Positions 37,758-46,519 of a DNA stretch of 64,000 bases are shown in pieces (within the stretch, counting starts at the first letter, position 1; each line of letters begins with the position of its first letter). The notes under the pieces were generated by a model. The model did no database searches and was not told the origin of the DNA. It worked only from the letters and a program-made list of their open reading frames with translations. Both the position numbers and the translations under genes were made by a program. The stretch comes from an uncultured Chitinophagaceae bacterium (GTDB lineage: Bacteria; Bacteroidota; Bacteroidia; Chitinophagales; Chitinophagaceae): positions 1 through 64,000 of the forward strand of contig CALCII010000013.1 in the NCBI GenBank assembly GCA_937907395.1. The letters are read 5' to 3'.

Positions 37758-38432
37758 ATGCAGAAATTTGCAGTGATCGTGGCAGGCGGATCCGGAAAAA
37801 GGATGGGCACTCAATTGCCAAAACAGTTTTTATTACTAAAAGGTAAGCCTGTTTTATATTATACCATTGAAGCATTTCAAAAAGCGTTTCCTGAGATTAA
37901 AATTATACTTGTTTTACCTGAAGAACACCTGGAACTGGGCAGAGAAATTGTGGATGGTTTTTTTGACCCACATTCAATTCATCTCACGCAAGGTGGGGAA
38001 ACAAGATTTCATTCAGTTGCAAATGGATTGGCATTGATAGAAGAAGAATCAATCATTTTTGTACATGATGGTGTTCGTTGTTTGCTTACGCCGCAATTGA
38101 TTCAACGTTGCTTTGATCAGGCGCTGGAAACCGGAAGTGCAATTCCTGTTGTAGATTGTAAAGACAGTGTTCGTATGATTTCGGAAGAAGGAAATGAAGC
38201 GGTGGACAGAAGTAAACTGAAACTCGTTCAAACTCCCCAAACCTTTCATAGTAAAATTTTGAAACCTGCTTTTGAAATTGATTATAAGGAACGGTTTACA
38301 GATGAAGCAACCGTAGTAGAAGCTTATGGTTTAAAAGTTACATTGGTGCAGGGAGAAGATACAAATATCAAAATTACCAACCCGATAGATTTACTTGTTG
38401 CTGAAAAAATTATGGATGCGCAGGAACGATGA
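37758..38432 (+). CDS. ispD: 2-C-methyl-D-erythritol 4-phosphate cytidylyltransferase
   Basis: 224 residues. Third step of the non-mevalonate isoprenoid pathway, joining CTP and MEP. Motifs: VIVAGGSGKRMGTQLPKQFL (CTP loop), VHDGVRCLL, the DSVRM/TPQTF region, TDEATVVEAYG and the terminal GEDTNIKITNPIDLLVAE. It converges with the gene that ends at 38435, 2 nt away. Confidence 0.94.
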   Translation: MQKFAVIVAGGSGKRMGTQLPKQFLLLKGKPVLYYTIEAFQKAFPEIKIILVLPEEHLELGREIVDGFFDPHSIHLTQGGETRFHSVANGLALIEEESIIFVHDGVRCLLTPQLIQRCFDQALETGSAIPVVDCKDSVRMISEEGNEAVDRSKLKLVQTPQTFHSKILKPAFEIDYKERFTDEATVVEAYGLKVTLVQGEDTNIKITNPIDLLVAEKIMDAQER

Positions 38433-38434
38433 TT

Positions 38435-39352
38435 TTATTGTTTCAGCCATTTCAGGTAAACAGGCAAACGGTTCATTCGTATAGCCGGGTATGTTTCAGT
38501 GACAGCTCCATAACTACTGTAGAAGAAGGCCAGGTTTCTGATATCACTTCCTTCAAAATCAAGCACTGTGTTTTCCCCGGCGTGTAATTGTATAAACCTG
38601 TCGATTAAATAATGAGAGGCTCCAAGTGTTTTTCCGTTTGGGTGATTTCCTACAAGAATGTAATACCATCTGTTGTTCGAAAACAGGAAAACTGCCGAAG
38701 CAAGCAAATCATTATTATTAGAGTAAATGCCAATTGTTTCCACTTTTTGATATAAAGAAGCAGCGCCAATCACTTTTTTAAACCGATGAAAATGCTCAGG
38801 CTTAATATCTGAAATTCGGATCATTGTTTGCAGGGCCAATTCAATAATGTCATCAGCAGAAATTCCTGACTTCACCAAAAGGTTGTTATCCTCTGCTTTT
38901 TTAATATTCCTTTTCAGGTTGGTTCTGTAGCCAGAGAAAATGATTTCATAATCCTGATTCAGTGACAGGATATAGTTAACCCGCTCTGTCATTGGATATT
39001 CATGAATTGAAAACAGGTTTTGTTGATTGAGATAAAAATCCCAGTACCGGAATCTCTTTGGAATGGATTGCAGAAAATTTTCAACGATCGATTCTGTCAC
39101 AGGCTGTTTGGAAAAAATACCAAGTGATGCACAGAAGTAAGGTTGATATAAATAACAAATGCCATATTTCTTATTCCAGGTAAGCGGCATTACTGTTTCA
39201 TAATCATTTAACACAAGGGCATCCCACTGCTCAGCCATGGCATCTAAATACCAGCTGTATGCATAAATCAAACCATTGGGCGATTGTGCAATACATTGAT
39301 CCCATTTTTCTTTATCAATGTGCTGATTTGATATGTATTGTATGTCCGGCAT
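38435..39352 (-). CDS. FemAB/GNAT-like acyltransferase of unknown substrate
   Basis: 305 residues from ATG 39352 (MPDIQYISNQHIDKEKWDQC). The start ATG overlaps the stop TGA of the upstream M1 peptidase gene (TGATG), suggesting translational coupling; a longer upstream start would run deep into that gene. It has the arrangement of FemAB-like GNAT proteins: FSGYRTNLKRNIKKAEDNNL in the middle and a second-half fold with YYILVGNHPNGKTLGASHYL and LDFEGSDIRNLAFFY. Such proteins transfer amino acids or acyl groups to cell-surface polymers. Substrate unknown. Confidence 0.7.
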   Translation of the reverse strand: MPDIQYISNQHIDKEKWDQCIAQSPNGLIYAYSWYLDAMAEQWDALVLNDYETVMPLTWNKKYGICYLYQPYFCASLGIFSKQPVTESIVENFLQSIPKRFRYWDFYLNQQNLFSIHEYPMTERVNYILSLNQDYEIIFSGYRTNLKRNIKKAEDNNLLVKSGISADDIIELALQTMIRISDIKPEHFHRFKKVIGAASLYQKVETIGIYSNNNDLLASAVFLFSNNRWYYILVGNHPNGKTLGASHYLIDRFIQLHAGENTVLDFEGSDIRNLAFFYSSYGAVTETYPAIRMNRLPVYLKWLKQ

Positions 39353-42180
39353 CAGAAAGGAAGTCGCCTGTCGATTTGTTTCAGACTGGCATTCTGAATA
39401 TTGATACAAAAGCTGATGGTTCTTGCAAATCTTTTTTCAGCAAAAGTGGATTGAATATAATCACGGTACACAGAGCTGTATAAGATGGGCATGTAAATTT
39501 CAACTGTATTTTTTAAAAGAGAAAGTTGAAGTCCGGCATTGTACAACAGCCTGGTTGTGGTTGAATTTTTTTGCCATGCTTCTGCATAAGTGCCAATATC
39601 GAGATAAACCCGCAAGGGGATCTTAACTGGTAGAATGTTCAGGATATTAATTTCATCAGGGATGTCAGAAACAAAATTCATAGCCATAAGCCAGTTATCT
39701 GTTTTGCCGATTTTGTTAGCCAACAGATCGGTTCTGATTTTAAATCCGCCATCACGCATCATAATTTGCTGACTGGCAAATCCGTCAAACTCTGAGCGGC
39801 CAAGGAAATAATTGCTGTAGGTATAATCTTCATATCCTTTGGGCCCCGTAAGGTTCAGATGATAGGCATCTGTATTGAACTTTTCTGTAAGAGAAGGTGA
39901 GCCCAGGTAAATGAACTTTCCTGCAAAAAAACGGACATTGGCACCAAGCCTTTCATTGTAATTAAAGTAGTAATTACCGGTGAATGCTAAGCGTACGAAC
40001 TGTTTCGCTTGCTCTGCTACAAATTCCCCTTGATAGGGATAAAGGGCACGTGTGTTTTTAACTGAGATTCTCAGCTGGTTGAGATACCGAGAATTGTTTT
40101 CTTTGGTAATTAACGTGTATCGGTTACCGTTTGGTAGTGTGTCTGATTTGAATTTTAAATCATCTTCATTAAATAAAAAAGTGCGCCATTGAATGAAACG
40201 TTCTCTCGTAGAAAGGGGATTGTTTTCTTTCAGCACAAGTTTTATTGAAGGTGCCAGTTTGCGGAACCCTGTAATATATTTCTTGCCTGCAGTATCGGTA
40301 AAGTCGTCGTAGGTGAATTTCATGCCGTTTAAGGCAACTGTGATCCGTTCAAAATTTTTAGCCGGATAAAAAGTATAAGCGAAACGCCCGATTCCATTCC
40401 ACTCTTTACTCTTGAATCCATACATGGGGGCCACTATGAATTGAAAGGCAGAAGGAGGAAGTGTGTAATTGGTAATTGCTGCTCCGGCCATAAAACCATC
40501 GTACATATTCGCACCAACTATTGGTGAAACAATAACCGGCTTTACGTGTTCGTTTCCGGTACCGAAGAATGGAATTATTTTTGTTTTCTTCTTTAAGCCT
40601 GGGGAAAGAGATCCTTTTTTTGTAAGTAGTTGAAATGCTGCATCCAGGTTTTGTCCGCTGGATTCTTCCAATGCAACTTTAAAATCAGCAGGAGTTGGGT
40701 GCTTGCCTTTCCATTTTTCAAAATAATATTTCAATCCCTTCTGCAATTGTTCTTTACCGAGTTTCTGCTCTAAAACCTTGATAAACGCTGCCCCTTTTGT
40801 ATAAGCCGTGATGCCATAATTAGCTTCTGTTAAACTATCGCTTTTAACAGACAATGGTTGATCTACTCTCCACTGTTCAAATGTTGCAAGAAGCAGATTA
40901 TCGGTTATCTGGTTCGATAATTTTTCTGACTTAAAGGAACTGATTTCTTTGTCAAACCAATTGTCAAAATAGGTATTAATGCCTTCATCCAGCCAGGGGT
41001 AGGTTCTTTCGTCATTGGATAACATTCCCTGGAACCAATTATGTCCAATTTCATGTTCAATTACACTTTCGAGATCAGGCTCTGAATGAACAGGAGAAAT
41101 ACTGGTGATGCAGGGGTATTCCATACCACCTTCGAATCCCATTTTTGCTTCTACTGCTGAAATGTTTGGATAAGGGTAATTGCCAATTTTTTCAATCCTG
41201 AATCTGACACTGTTTTTAATGATGGCAATACTGTTTTTCCACTCACGTTTACTTTCTGGTAAAAAGGCGGCAGCAACCTGTATCTGTTGTCCGTTGGATA
41301 ATGCAATGGTATCCTGAAGAACAACATAGCGTTTATCGGCAAACCATGCAAAATCGGTTACATTATCTTGTCTGAATAAAAGTGTTTTCATTGCCTGATG
41401 CGGGACTGATACAGGCTTAGCTGGTAATTTATTGCCTGGTTTAAATTTACCGGCCTGCTTAGAAGGCGAAGTTGTTTTTTGTTCTGCAGGGAATGTGTTC
41501 TTTGTTTGCAACCATTTTTTCTCTTCTTCATTCTGTAAGGCGCCTGTAGCTAAAACCACATAGGATTGCGGGATGGTGATCCGTACTTCATAGTTGCCAA
41601 AATCATTATAGTATTCGCCCTGGTCCAGGTAAGGCATCGCATGCCATCCATTTCGATCATACACCGCAGGCTTGGGGTACCACTGAGTGATCTGGTACGA
41701 CTTTCCCACGTGACCTCCTCTTGAAAAATTCTTAGGCAACTTAACATGAAAAGGGGTAGTGATTTCAACAGATGATCCCGGCAGCAATGGTTTGGGCAGA
41801 ACTAACTTAATGATATCAATGTGTTGCGGATGGTCTTCTGTTTTTACAACCGTGTTTTCAATACGGAAGTCAAGCCGGTTGATATAACCCCTGTCTTCTT
41901 TGTTGGCAAAATAAAAATCCGTTCTTCCATTCTGCAGTAATTGATCAGAAAATGCGGTACGGTCGGTACGATAGGCATTTGGCCACAGATGGATCCAGAT
42001 GAAAGAAAGTGTATCGGGTGAATGGTTGATGTATTGTATCCGTGCAAAACCATTTAATGTATGTTCGGTATCGTTCAGTGCAACATCAATTTTAAAATTA
42101 ACCTGTTGTTGCCAGTATGCCTCTTGTGCATGACTAACCGTTAGAACAAATAGGAAAAGGAAACTGAATAATGTTTTCAC
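39352..42180 (-). CDS. M1-family metallopeptidase
   Basis: 942 residues from GTG 42180, giving a clean signal peptide (VKTLFSFLFLFVLTVSHAQ). A longer frame from 42255 would overlap the neighbouring gene and cover a -7 box at 42195-42202. Zinc site VIEHEIGHNWFQ (about residue 375), with the second Glu in WLDEGINTYFDNW; the upstream GGMEYP block is the exopeptidase GxMEN-type motif (FEGGMEYPCIT). The C-terminal third is rich in alternating aromatic strands (FRIEKIG..; YHLNLTGPKGYEDYTYSNYF) like an outer-membrane barrel or surface domain. Secreted aminopeptidase-like role. Confidence 0.85.
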   Translation of the reverse strand: MKTLFSFLFLFVLTVSHAQEAYWQQQVNFKIDVALNDTEHTLNGFARIQYINHSPDTLSFIWIHLWPNAYRTDRTAFSDQLLQNGRTDFYFANKEDRGYINRLDFRIENTVVKTEDHPQHIDIIKLVLPKPLLPGSSVEITTPFHVKLPKNFSRGGHVGKSYQITQWYPKPAVYDRNGWHAMPYLDQGEYYNDFGNYEVRITIPQSYVVLATGALQNEEEKKWLQTKNTFPAEQKTTSPSKQAGKFKPGNKLPAKPVSVPHQAMKTLLFRQDNVTDFAWFADKRYVVLQDTIALSNGQQIQVAAAFLPESKREWKNSIAIIKNSVRFRIEKIGNYPYPNISAVEAKMGFEGGMEYPCITSISPVHSEPDLESVIEHEIGHNWFQGMLSNDERTYPWLDEGINTYFDNWFDKEISSFKSEKLSNQITDNLLLATFEQWRVDQPLSVKSDSLTEANYGITAYTKGAAFIKVLEQKLGKEQLQKGLKYYFEKWKGKHPTPADFKVALEESSGQNLDAAFQLLTKKGSLSPGLKKKTKIIPFFGTGNEHVKPVIVSPIVGANMYDGFMAGAAITNYTLPPSAFQFIVAPMYGFKSKEWNGIGRFAYTFYPAKNFERITVALNGMKFTYDDFTDTAGKKYITGFRKLAPSIKLVLKENNPLSTRERFIQWRTFLFNEDDLKFKSDTLPNGNRYTLITKENNSRYLNQLRISVKNTRALYPYQGEFVAEQAKQFVRLAFTGNYYFNYNERLGANVRFFAGKFIYLGSPSLTEKFNTDAYHLNLTGPKGYEDYTYSNYFLGRSEFDGFASQQIMMRDGGFKIRTDLLANKIGKTDNWLMAMNFVSDIPDEINILNILPVKIPLRVYLDIGTYAEAWQKNSTTTRLLYNAGLQLSLLKNTVEIYMPILYSSVYRDYIQSTFAEKRFARTISFCINIQNASLKQIDRRLPF

Positions 42181-42194
42181 CCGTAGTGTTTTAT

Positions 42195-42202
42195 CAAAAA
42201 TA
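42195..42202 (-). promoter_or_regulatory. -7 box for the M1 peptidase gene
   Basis: TATTTTTG on the minus strand, 15 nt before the GTG at 42180. It matches TAnnTTTG; no well-placed TTG. Confidence 0.45.
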
Positions 42203-42238
42203 AACCCTTGCGGGCAAGTTTGTATCAGTTTGTCAGGA

Positions 42239-43654
42239 TTATCGTCCTTTTCCAAGGAAGATCAGACGAAGTGTGTGGATAAGGATTTTAAAATCCAATG
42301 CCAGGGAAACATTTTCGATGTACACTAAATCATACTTACTTCTCTCAATCATTTCCGAAACATTCTCAGCATAGCCAAATTTCACCATGCCCCATGAGGT
42401 AAGTCCGGGTTTCACTTTTAATAAATAGCGGTAGAACGGGGCTTGCGCAACAATCTGGTCAATATAGAATCTGCGCTCGGGGCGTGGGCCCACAAGGCTC
42501 ATATCGCCAATTAGAATATTCCAGAACTGCGGTAACTCATCCAGGCGCCATTTACGCATGATTTTACCCCAGGAGGTAATACGTGGATCATTTTCAGATG
42601 ATAAAGCCGGGCCTTTCTGCTCGGCATCCACATACATCGAACGGAATTTATAAATCTGAAAGGGTTTTCCTTTTAAGCCAATTCGTTCCTGGGAGTAAAA
42701 AATGGGCCCCTTTGATGTAAGCTTCACCCGTAAAGCCACGAAAAGCATAAAGGGCAATAAAATCAGTATTGCAAATAAGGAGGCAATCACATCAATTAAT
42801 CGTTTGATGTTTTGTTGCCACTCGCTCATCATTCCATTGTGCAATTCAATTAACACAGCACCCATTACATTGCTGGTTCTTACAGATCCAGAAAGGATGG
42901 CAACGGTGTTGGGAAGTAATTTTATCTGTACATCCAGTTCACTGAGAATAGAAAGTGATTCTTCTAAAGCAGTTTGTTCTTTTTCTTCGGTTGCAATAAT
43001 CACTTGTTCAATATTTCTTTCACGAACAACTTTAACCAGGTCTTTCAGGGGGCCGAGTGCCGGTAAACTTTTTGTTAATCCATTGGGAGTGGAACCATCT
43101 GGAAACAGAAATCCTGAAAAAGATAAACCGGATGATTCATGCGCTTCTTTAATGTCTTTGTAGAGCTGACTGGCTTTTTTGCCTGAACCAATGATCAGTG
43201 TATTGATTTTTACTTTTCCCTGAAGAAATTGTTTTTTGATTTGTTCCAGTATGATCCAGCGAAAGAACCAGGTGAGTGAGAACTGTAACCCGAATAGCAG
43301 AAACGTTTCTTTATAATAAATTTTATAGGAAGTAATACTGTCGTCCAATAATAATGAAAAGAAAATAATAAGGCATCCAAGTAAGGATCCAAAGAAAGTG
43401 GTTGTTAATTCCTGCAGCCGGGATTTGTTGTATAAGCTTCTGTAACTACCAAACAGATGAAATAATATCAGCCAACCAAAGGGGATGAGTACAATGCCGG
43501 AATAAAATTTCGCATTCAATGGTTGATCAAACACCGTATCTGATTCGCCCAGCAACACTCTTCTGAGCAGGAAGAATAAGCCCCATGCAATGATGGCCGC
43601 CAACCAATCGGCAAACAAATACCAAGAGATATGTATGCGGGGCGATTGAATCAT
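42239..43654 (-). CDS. polyprenyl glycosylphosphotransferase (exopolysaccharide)
   Basis: 471 residues. N-terminal half with four hydrophobic spans, a CoA-binding-like domain (INTLIIGSGKKASQLY), a fifth span (VIASLFAILILLPFMLF) and the catalytic domain of the WcaJ/PglC type: KGPIFYSQERIGLKGKPF, YKFRSMYVDAE, WRLDELPQFWNIL, DMSLVGPRPE, PGLTSWGMVKFGYA. It transfers sugar-1-phosphate to undecaprenyl phosphate and starts a surface polysaccharide. Two nt downstream of the oxidoreductase gene, so an operon. Confidence 0.92.
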   Translation of the reverse strand: MIQSPRIHISWYLFADWLAAIIAWGLFFLLRRVLLGESDTVFDQPLNAKFYSGIVLIPFGWLILFHLFGSYRSLYNKSRLQELTTTFFGSLLGCLIIFFSLLLDDSITSYKIYYKETFLLFGLQFSLTWFFRWIILEQIKKQFLQGKVKINTLIIGSGKKASQLYKDIKEAHESSGLSFSGFLFPDGSTPNGLTKSLPALGPLKDLVKVVRERNIEQVIIATEEKEQTALEESLSILSELDVQIKLLPNTVAILSGSVRTSNVMGAVLIELHNGMMSEWQQNIKRLIDVIASLFAILILLPFMLFVALRVKLTSKGPIFYSQERIGLKGKPFQIYKFRSMYVDAEQKGPALSSENDPRITSWGKIMRKWRLDELPQFWNILIGDMSLVGPRPERRFYIDQIVAQAPFYRYLLKVKPGLTSWGMVKFGYAENVSEMIERSKYDLVYIENVSLALDFKILIHTLRLIFLGKGR

Positions 43655-43656
43655 GA

Positions 43657-44628
43657 TCAGATAATAGCGGTACGTTGAATTTTTTCAAGAATCTGGTGTG
43701 CCACATCCATTGCTCTCAAACCATCCACTTCGTTTACGGGAACAGGTTTGTTATGCAGGATGGCATCACGGAATTGTTCCAGTTCATATTTGATGGCATT
43801 TACATCCTTCACAACCGGATTTTTTACGGCAATGGTTTTTATTCCATTTTTTGTTTCAATATCAAACGTGAAATCATTTTTGTTGGAACCGGATTCCATT
43901 TGTATGATTTCGGCTTTTTTCTCAAGGAAATCAATTCCTATATATGCATCCCGTTGGAACAATCTTATTTTCCGCATCTTCTTCATGCTGATCCGGCTGC
44001 TGGTAAGATTGGCTACGCATCCGTTGTCGAATTCAATGCGTACGTTGGCGATATCCGGTGTGTCGGTCATAACAGCAACACCGTTTGCATGAACATGTTT
44101 TACATCGCTTTTAACCAGGCTTAAAATAATATCAATGTCATGAATCATGAGATCCAGAATCACACTCACTTCTGTGCCACGTGGATTAAACTGAGAAAGG
44201 CGATGCACTTCTATAAACATCGGATTCAGATCCAGGTCTTTCACTGCCAGAAAAGCGGGGTTAAAACGCTCCACATGTCCCACCTGAAATTTGATATCGG
44301 CTTCTTTCACCAGTTTCACCAGTTCGTTGGCTTCCTGCATGCTTTCGCACATCGGTTTTTCAACAAACACATGCTTTCCGTTTCGTACGGCCAGCTGGCA
44401 TAAATCGTAATGATAGGTAGTAGGGGCAACAATATCTGCCGCATCACATTCCTTTATCAGGTCTTCTGCTTTTAGAAAACGCCTGATATTATATTTCTCT
44501 GCAACTGCTTTGGCTGTTCTGTCATTTGGGTCGTAAAAACCAGCAATTTCAACACCTTCTATTTCTTTCCAGTTATTGAGATGAAATTTGCCCAGGTGAC
44601 CCACGCCAAATAACCCTACTTTGAGCAT
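43657..44628 (-). CDS. Gfo/Idh/MocA-family oxidoreductase
   Basis: 323 residues from ATG 44628 (MLKVGLFGVGHLGKFHLNNW); a longer frame adds nine unlikely residues. N-terminal Rossmann fold with GVGHLG; the VFVEKPMCESMQEANELV block has the catalytic-region EKP motif; HDIDIILSLV carries the second-domain His/Asp. NAD(P)-dependent sugar dehydrogenase of nucleotide-sugar pathways; probably provides a sugar for the transferase in the same operon. Confidence 0.88.
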   Translation of the reverse strand: MLKVGLFGVGHLGKFHLNNWKEIEGVEIAGFYDPNDRTAKAVAEKYNIRRFLKAEDLIKECDAADIVAPTTYHYDLCQLAVRNGKHVFVEKPMCESMQEANELVKLVKEADIKFQVGHVERFNPAFLAVKDLDLNPMFIEVHRLSQFNPRGTEVSVILDLMIHDIDIILSLVKSDVKHVHANGVAVMTDTPDIANVRIEFDNGCVANLTSSRISMKKMRKIRLFQRDAYIGIDFLEKKAEIIQMESGSNKNDFTFDIETKNGIKTIAVKNPVVKDVNAIKYELEQFRDAILHNKPVPVNEVDGLRAMDVAHQILEKIQRTAII

Positions 44629-44738
44629 TCTGATCTGAATTCTGATGAACAGCAAATATAACTAAGCTTTGGGGCATCCTTGAAACGTTTGCACAAAGAA
44701 AAATTGAAAAAGTTTTTTCTCTAAAAATGGAAAACCCC

Positions 44739-44746
44739 TATCTTTG
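44739..44746 (+). promoter_or_regulatory. -7 box of tRNA-Asp
   Basis: TATCTTTG, 57 nt before the tRNA. No well-spaced TTG. Confidence 0.5.
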
Positions 44747-44802
44747 CCGTCCCAAAAATGAAAGAAATCCCTGCAAAGGGCTGAAATTCAAAGAAAGGGT
44801 TT

Positions 44803-44876
44803 GGATCGGTAGTTCAGTTGGTTAGAATGCCGCCCTGTCACGGCGGAGGTCGCGGGTTCGAGTCCCGTCCGGTCCG
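44803..44876 (+). tRNA. tRNA-Asp (GTC)
   Basis: Acceptor GGATCGG/CCGGTCC, anticodon GTC in GCCCTGTCACGGC, T-loop GGTTCGAGTCC. The conjugative element begins just beyond its 3' end. Confidence 0.96.
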
Positions 44877-44889
44877 CTTGCATTTGGTT

Positions 44890-44920
44890 AAAACCCGCTC
44901 TGGTAGCGGGTTTTGCTTTT
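44890..44920 (+). terminator. terminator after tRNA-Asp
   Basis: AAAACCCGCT CTGGT AGCGGGTTTT, then GCTTTTTT. Confidence 0.8.
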
Positions 44921-44941
44921 TTGGGTCTATTTTTTGGTCTA
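44917..44941. repeat. tandem TTTTTTGG(G)TCTA repeat
   Basis: Two adjacent copies, 44917-44929 and 44930-44941, differing by one G. Just downstream of tRNA-Asp; possible integrase-binding or attachment sequence. Confidence 0.5.
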
Positions 44942-45065
44942 TAAAAAGCCATTTTTGCGAAGAACTTTACTTTACTTTATCTCACTTTATTCAGCTTGAT
45001 AAATATCACTATAAAGGTAGTTTTTAGCACCGGAATTGCCCTGAATTCAAAGACTTACTTGTGCA

Positions 45066-45091
45066 CAAAAAAGGCAGTGAAATCCACTGCC
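45066..45091 (-). terminator. terminator of the leftward ICE transcript
   Basis: GGCAGTG AAATC CACTGCC stem with an A-run on the plus strand, i.e. a T-run for leftward transcription. It follows the last gene of the leftward group. Confidence 0.8.
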
Positions 45092-45099
45092 ATCATAGG

Positions 45100-45408
45100 T
45101 TAAGCCTGCATTAACTGTCTAATATCACTACCTAAAAAATAGACCCTCGACCTGATCTTTACACGCTTTAGTTTCCCATGTTTTATCCAGTCGTAAATAG
45201 TGGGTTTTGTCACTTTGAATAGACTGCAAACTTCCTCTATTTTGAATAGCGGTTTTTCATTTAACCCTGGTGTTTCTAAAATCCCAGGCTCTTGGTGCTG
45301 TTCTTTTTTATTTCGTTCCACTTCTTCCCGAATGATCAGCCGGATTTGAGACCAGAATTCCTCTGGTTCAAAAGGGATCAAAATCGGTACTGCTGAATTT
45401 CCTGCCAT
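45100..45408 (-). CDS. helix-turn-helix protein, excisionase-like
   Basis: 102 residues from ATG 45408, preceded by AAAAGGGAG; a GTG at 45429 would overlap the upstream gene. The N-terminal part is acidic (PFEPEEFWSQIRLIIREEVERNKKE). The C-terminal MerR/Xis-type winged helix is FKIEEVCSLFKVTKPTIYDWIKHGKLKRVKI. Position nearest the attachment tRNA fits an excisionase or regulator of excision. Confidence 0.75.
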   Translation of the reverse strand: MAGNSAVPILIPFEPEEFWSQIRLIIREEVERNKKEQHQEPGILETPGLNEKPLFKIEEVCSLFKVTKPTIYDWIKHGKLKRVKIRSRVYFLGSDIRQLMQA

Positions 45409-45418
45409 AAACTCCCTT

Positions 45419-45712
45419 TTACATTTCACACTTGTTTAAAAATACCCAGCTGCTTATAGAACCGTTTGGTGCCGGTTCATATAAAATATACCCGAACTCC
45501 TGCAATTCATTAATACATTTATTGTATGTATGCCGGGCATTTATTTTTGCGGCTTTCATAATTAATATCCTTTCAATTTTCACAGGATTCTTCCCGCCAT
45601 TTATATTCCACTGTTGCAATAAAGCCATATAAATACTTATATGAGTACTGCCTATTCTTGCGTCATCTGCAATGGCGTGGTAAAATCCTGATAATGGCGG
45701 AAAAAGTTCCAT
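45419..45712 (-). CDS. small helix-turn-helix-like ICE protein
   Basis: 97 residues: LFPPLSGFYHAIADDARIGSTHISIYMALLQQW and then a winged-helix-like region (VKIERILIMKAAKINARHTY NKCINELQEFGYI with a break here). Looks like a DNA-binding protein with a wing. It lies just upstream of the excisionase-like gene. Function unknown. Confidence 0.65.
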   Translation of the reverse strand: MELFPPLSGFYHAIADDARIGSTHISIYMALLQQWNINGGKNPVKIERILIMKAAKINARHTYNKCINELQEFGYILYEPAPNGSISSWVFLNKCEM

Positions 45713-45717
45713 ACTGC

Positions 45718-46479
45718 TTAATCCTGGTTAACCTTGTTTCTTTTACCTCTTGCGGACTGATTTACTCGACGTTTTTTTAACAAGCCACTTCCCGCTGTTC
45801 CGTTTGTTTCGTCGTTATCATTTTCAGAAGTTGCATCTGTTTGTTTCTTTTTCAATTGCAGTTGCTTTTCAAGCCATTTATTTTGCAAAAAACGATATGC
45901 TTCATCAACAGATATTCCAACACTATTTTCAGAAAAGTAAAACCGTTGGCTGACATCGGATTTATTCTTCACAGAAGAAATACTTCCAAACATTTCATGA
46001 TACGGTGCCTGATTCCAAAACTTCAATTTAAGTACAGAGGCAACGGTTCTACCTTTTTCATCTTGTTCAAGAACTGCTAAGCTTTCAATAACAGATTCAA
46101 CTTTAGCCTCCATTTCCCAGGTTGTTTTATCGGTTGGATCCAATTTCTTTCTCTCATTGAGATCGAATGCCAACCTCCATTCTATTGATGCCATTCTTTT
46201 TTCAAGTTCTGATGTATCAATACCTGCAATGATTGATTCTTCAAAAATATTTTCATAAGGCAGTGTTACGTCATAATACAGTAACACATAAGCGTCATTT
46301 TGCTTTTGCTTTTCAAAATATAACCGGAACTCCAATTGCACATTATCCTTTGCAATTTTCTGGTTCAAATAAAAATTATCAGGTTTGAAACAAATCCGTT
46401 TCAATAGTAAACTTCCAAGATTATCAAATCCCAGCGTTTGTAATTGTCCTGCCAGTTCGATTATATTCTGAATATTCAT
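45718..46479 (-). CDS. unnamed ICE protein
   Basis: 253 residues with no signal peptide. Soluble, mixed alpha/beta, starting NIQNIIELAGQLQTLGFDNL. The last ~40 residues are low-complexity and basic (SGLLKKRRVNQSARGKRNK). The tail resembles those of two other proteins in this element. Gene ends 5 nt before the 97-residue gene. I recognise no domain. Confidence 0.7.
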   Translation of the reverse strand: MNIQNIIELAGQLQTLGFDNLGSLLLKRICFKPDNFYLNQKIAKDNVQLEFRLYFEKQKQNDAYVLLYYDVTLPYENIFEESIIAGIDTSELEKRMASIEWRLAFDLNERKKLDPTDKTTWEMEAKVESVIESLAVLEQDEKGRTVASVLKLKFWNQAPYHEMFGSISSVKNKSDVSQRFYFSENSVGISVDEAYRFLQNKWLEKQLQLKKKQTDATSENDNDETNGTAGSGLLKKRRVNQSARGKRNKVNQD

Positions 46480-46519
46480 GATAGTACTGTTGATTGTTAG
46501 AAAATGATCGAGGGATGTA

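Noticed and set aside
42181..42255. Longer N-terminus for the M1 peptidase
   Set aside because: Overlaps the neighbouring gene and a -7 box; the signal peptide begins at GTG 42180.
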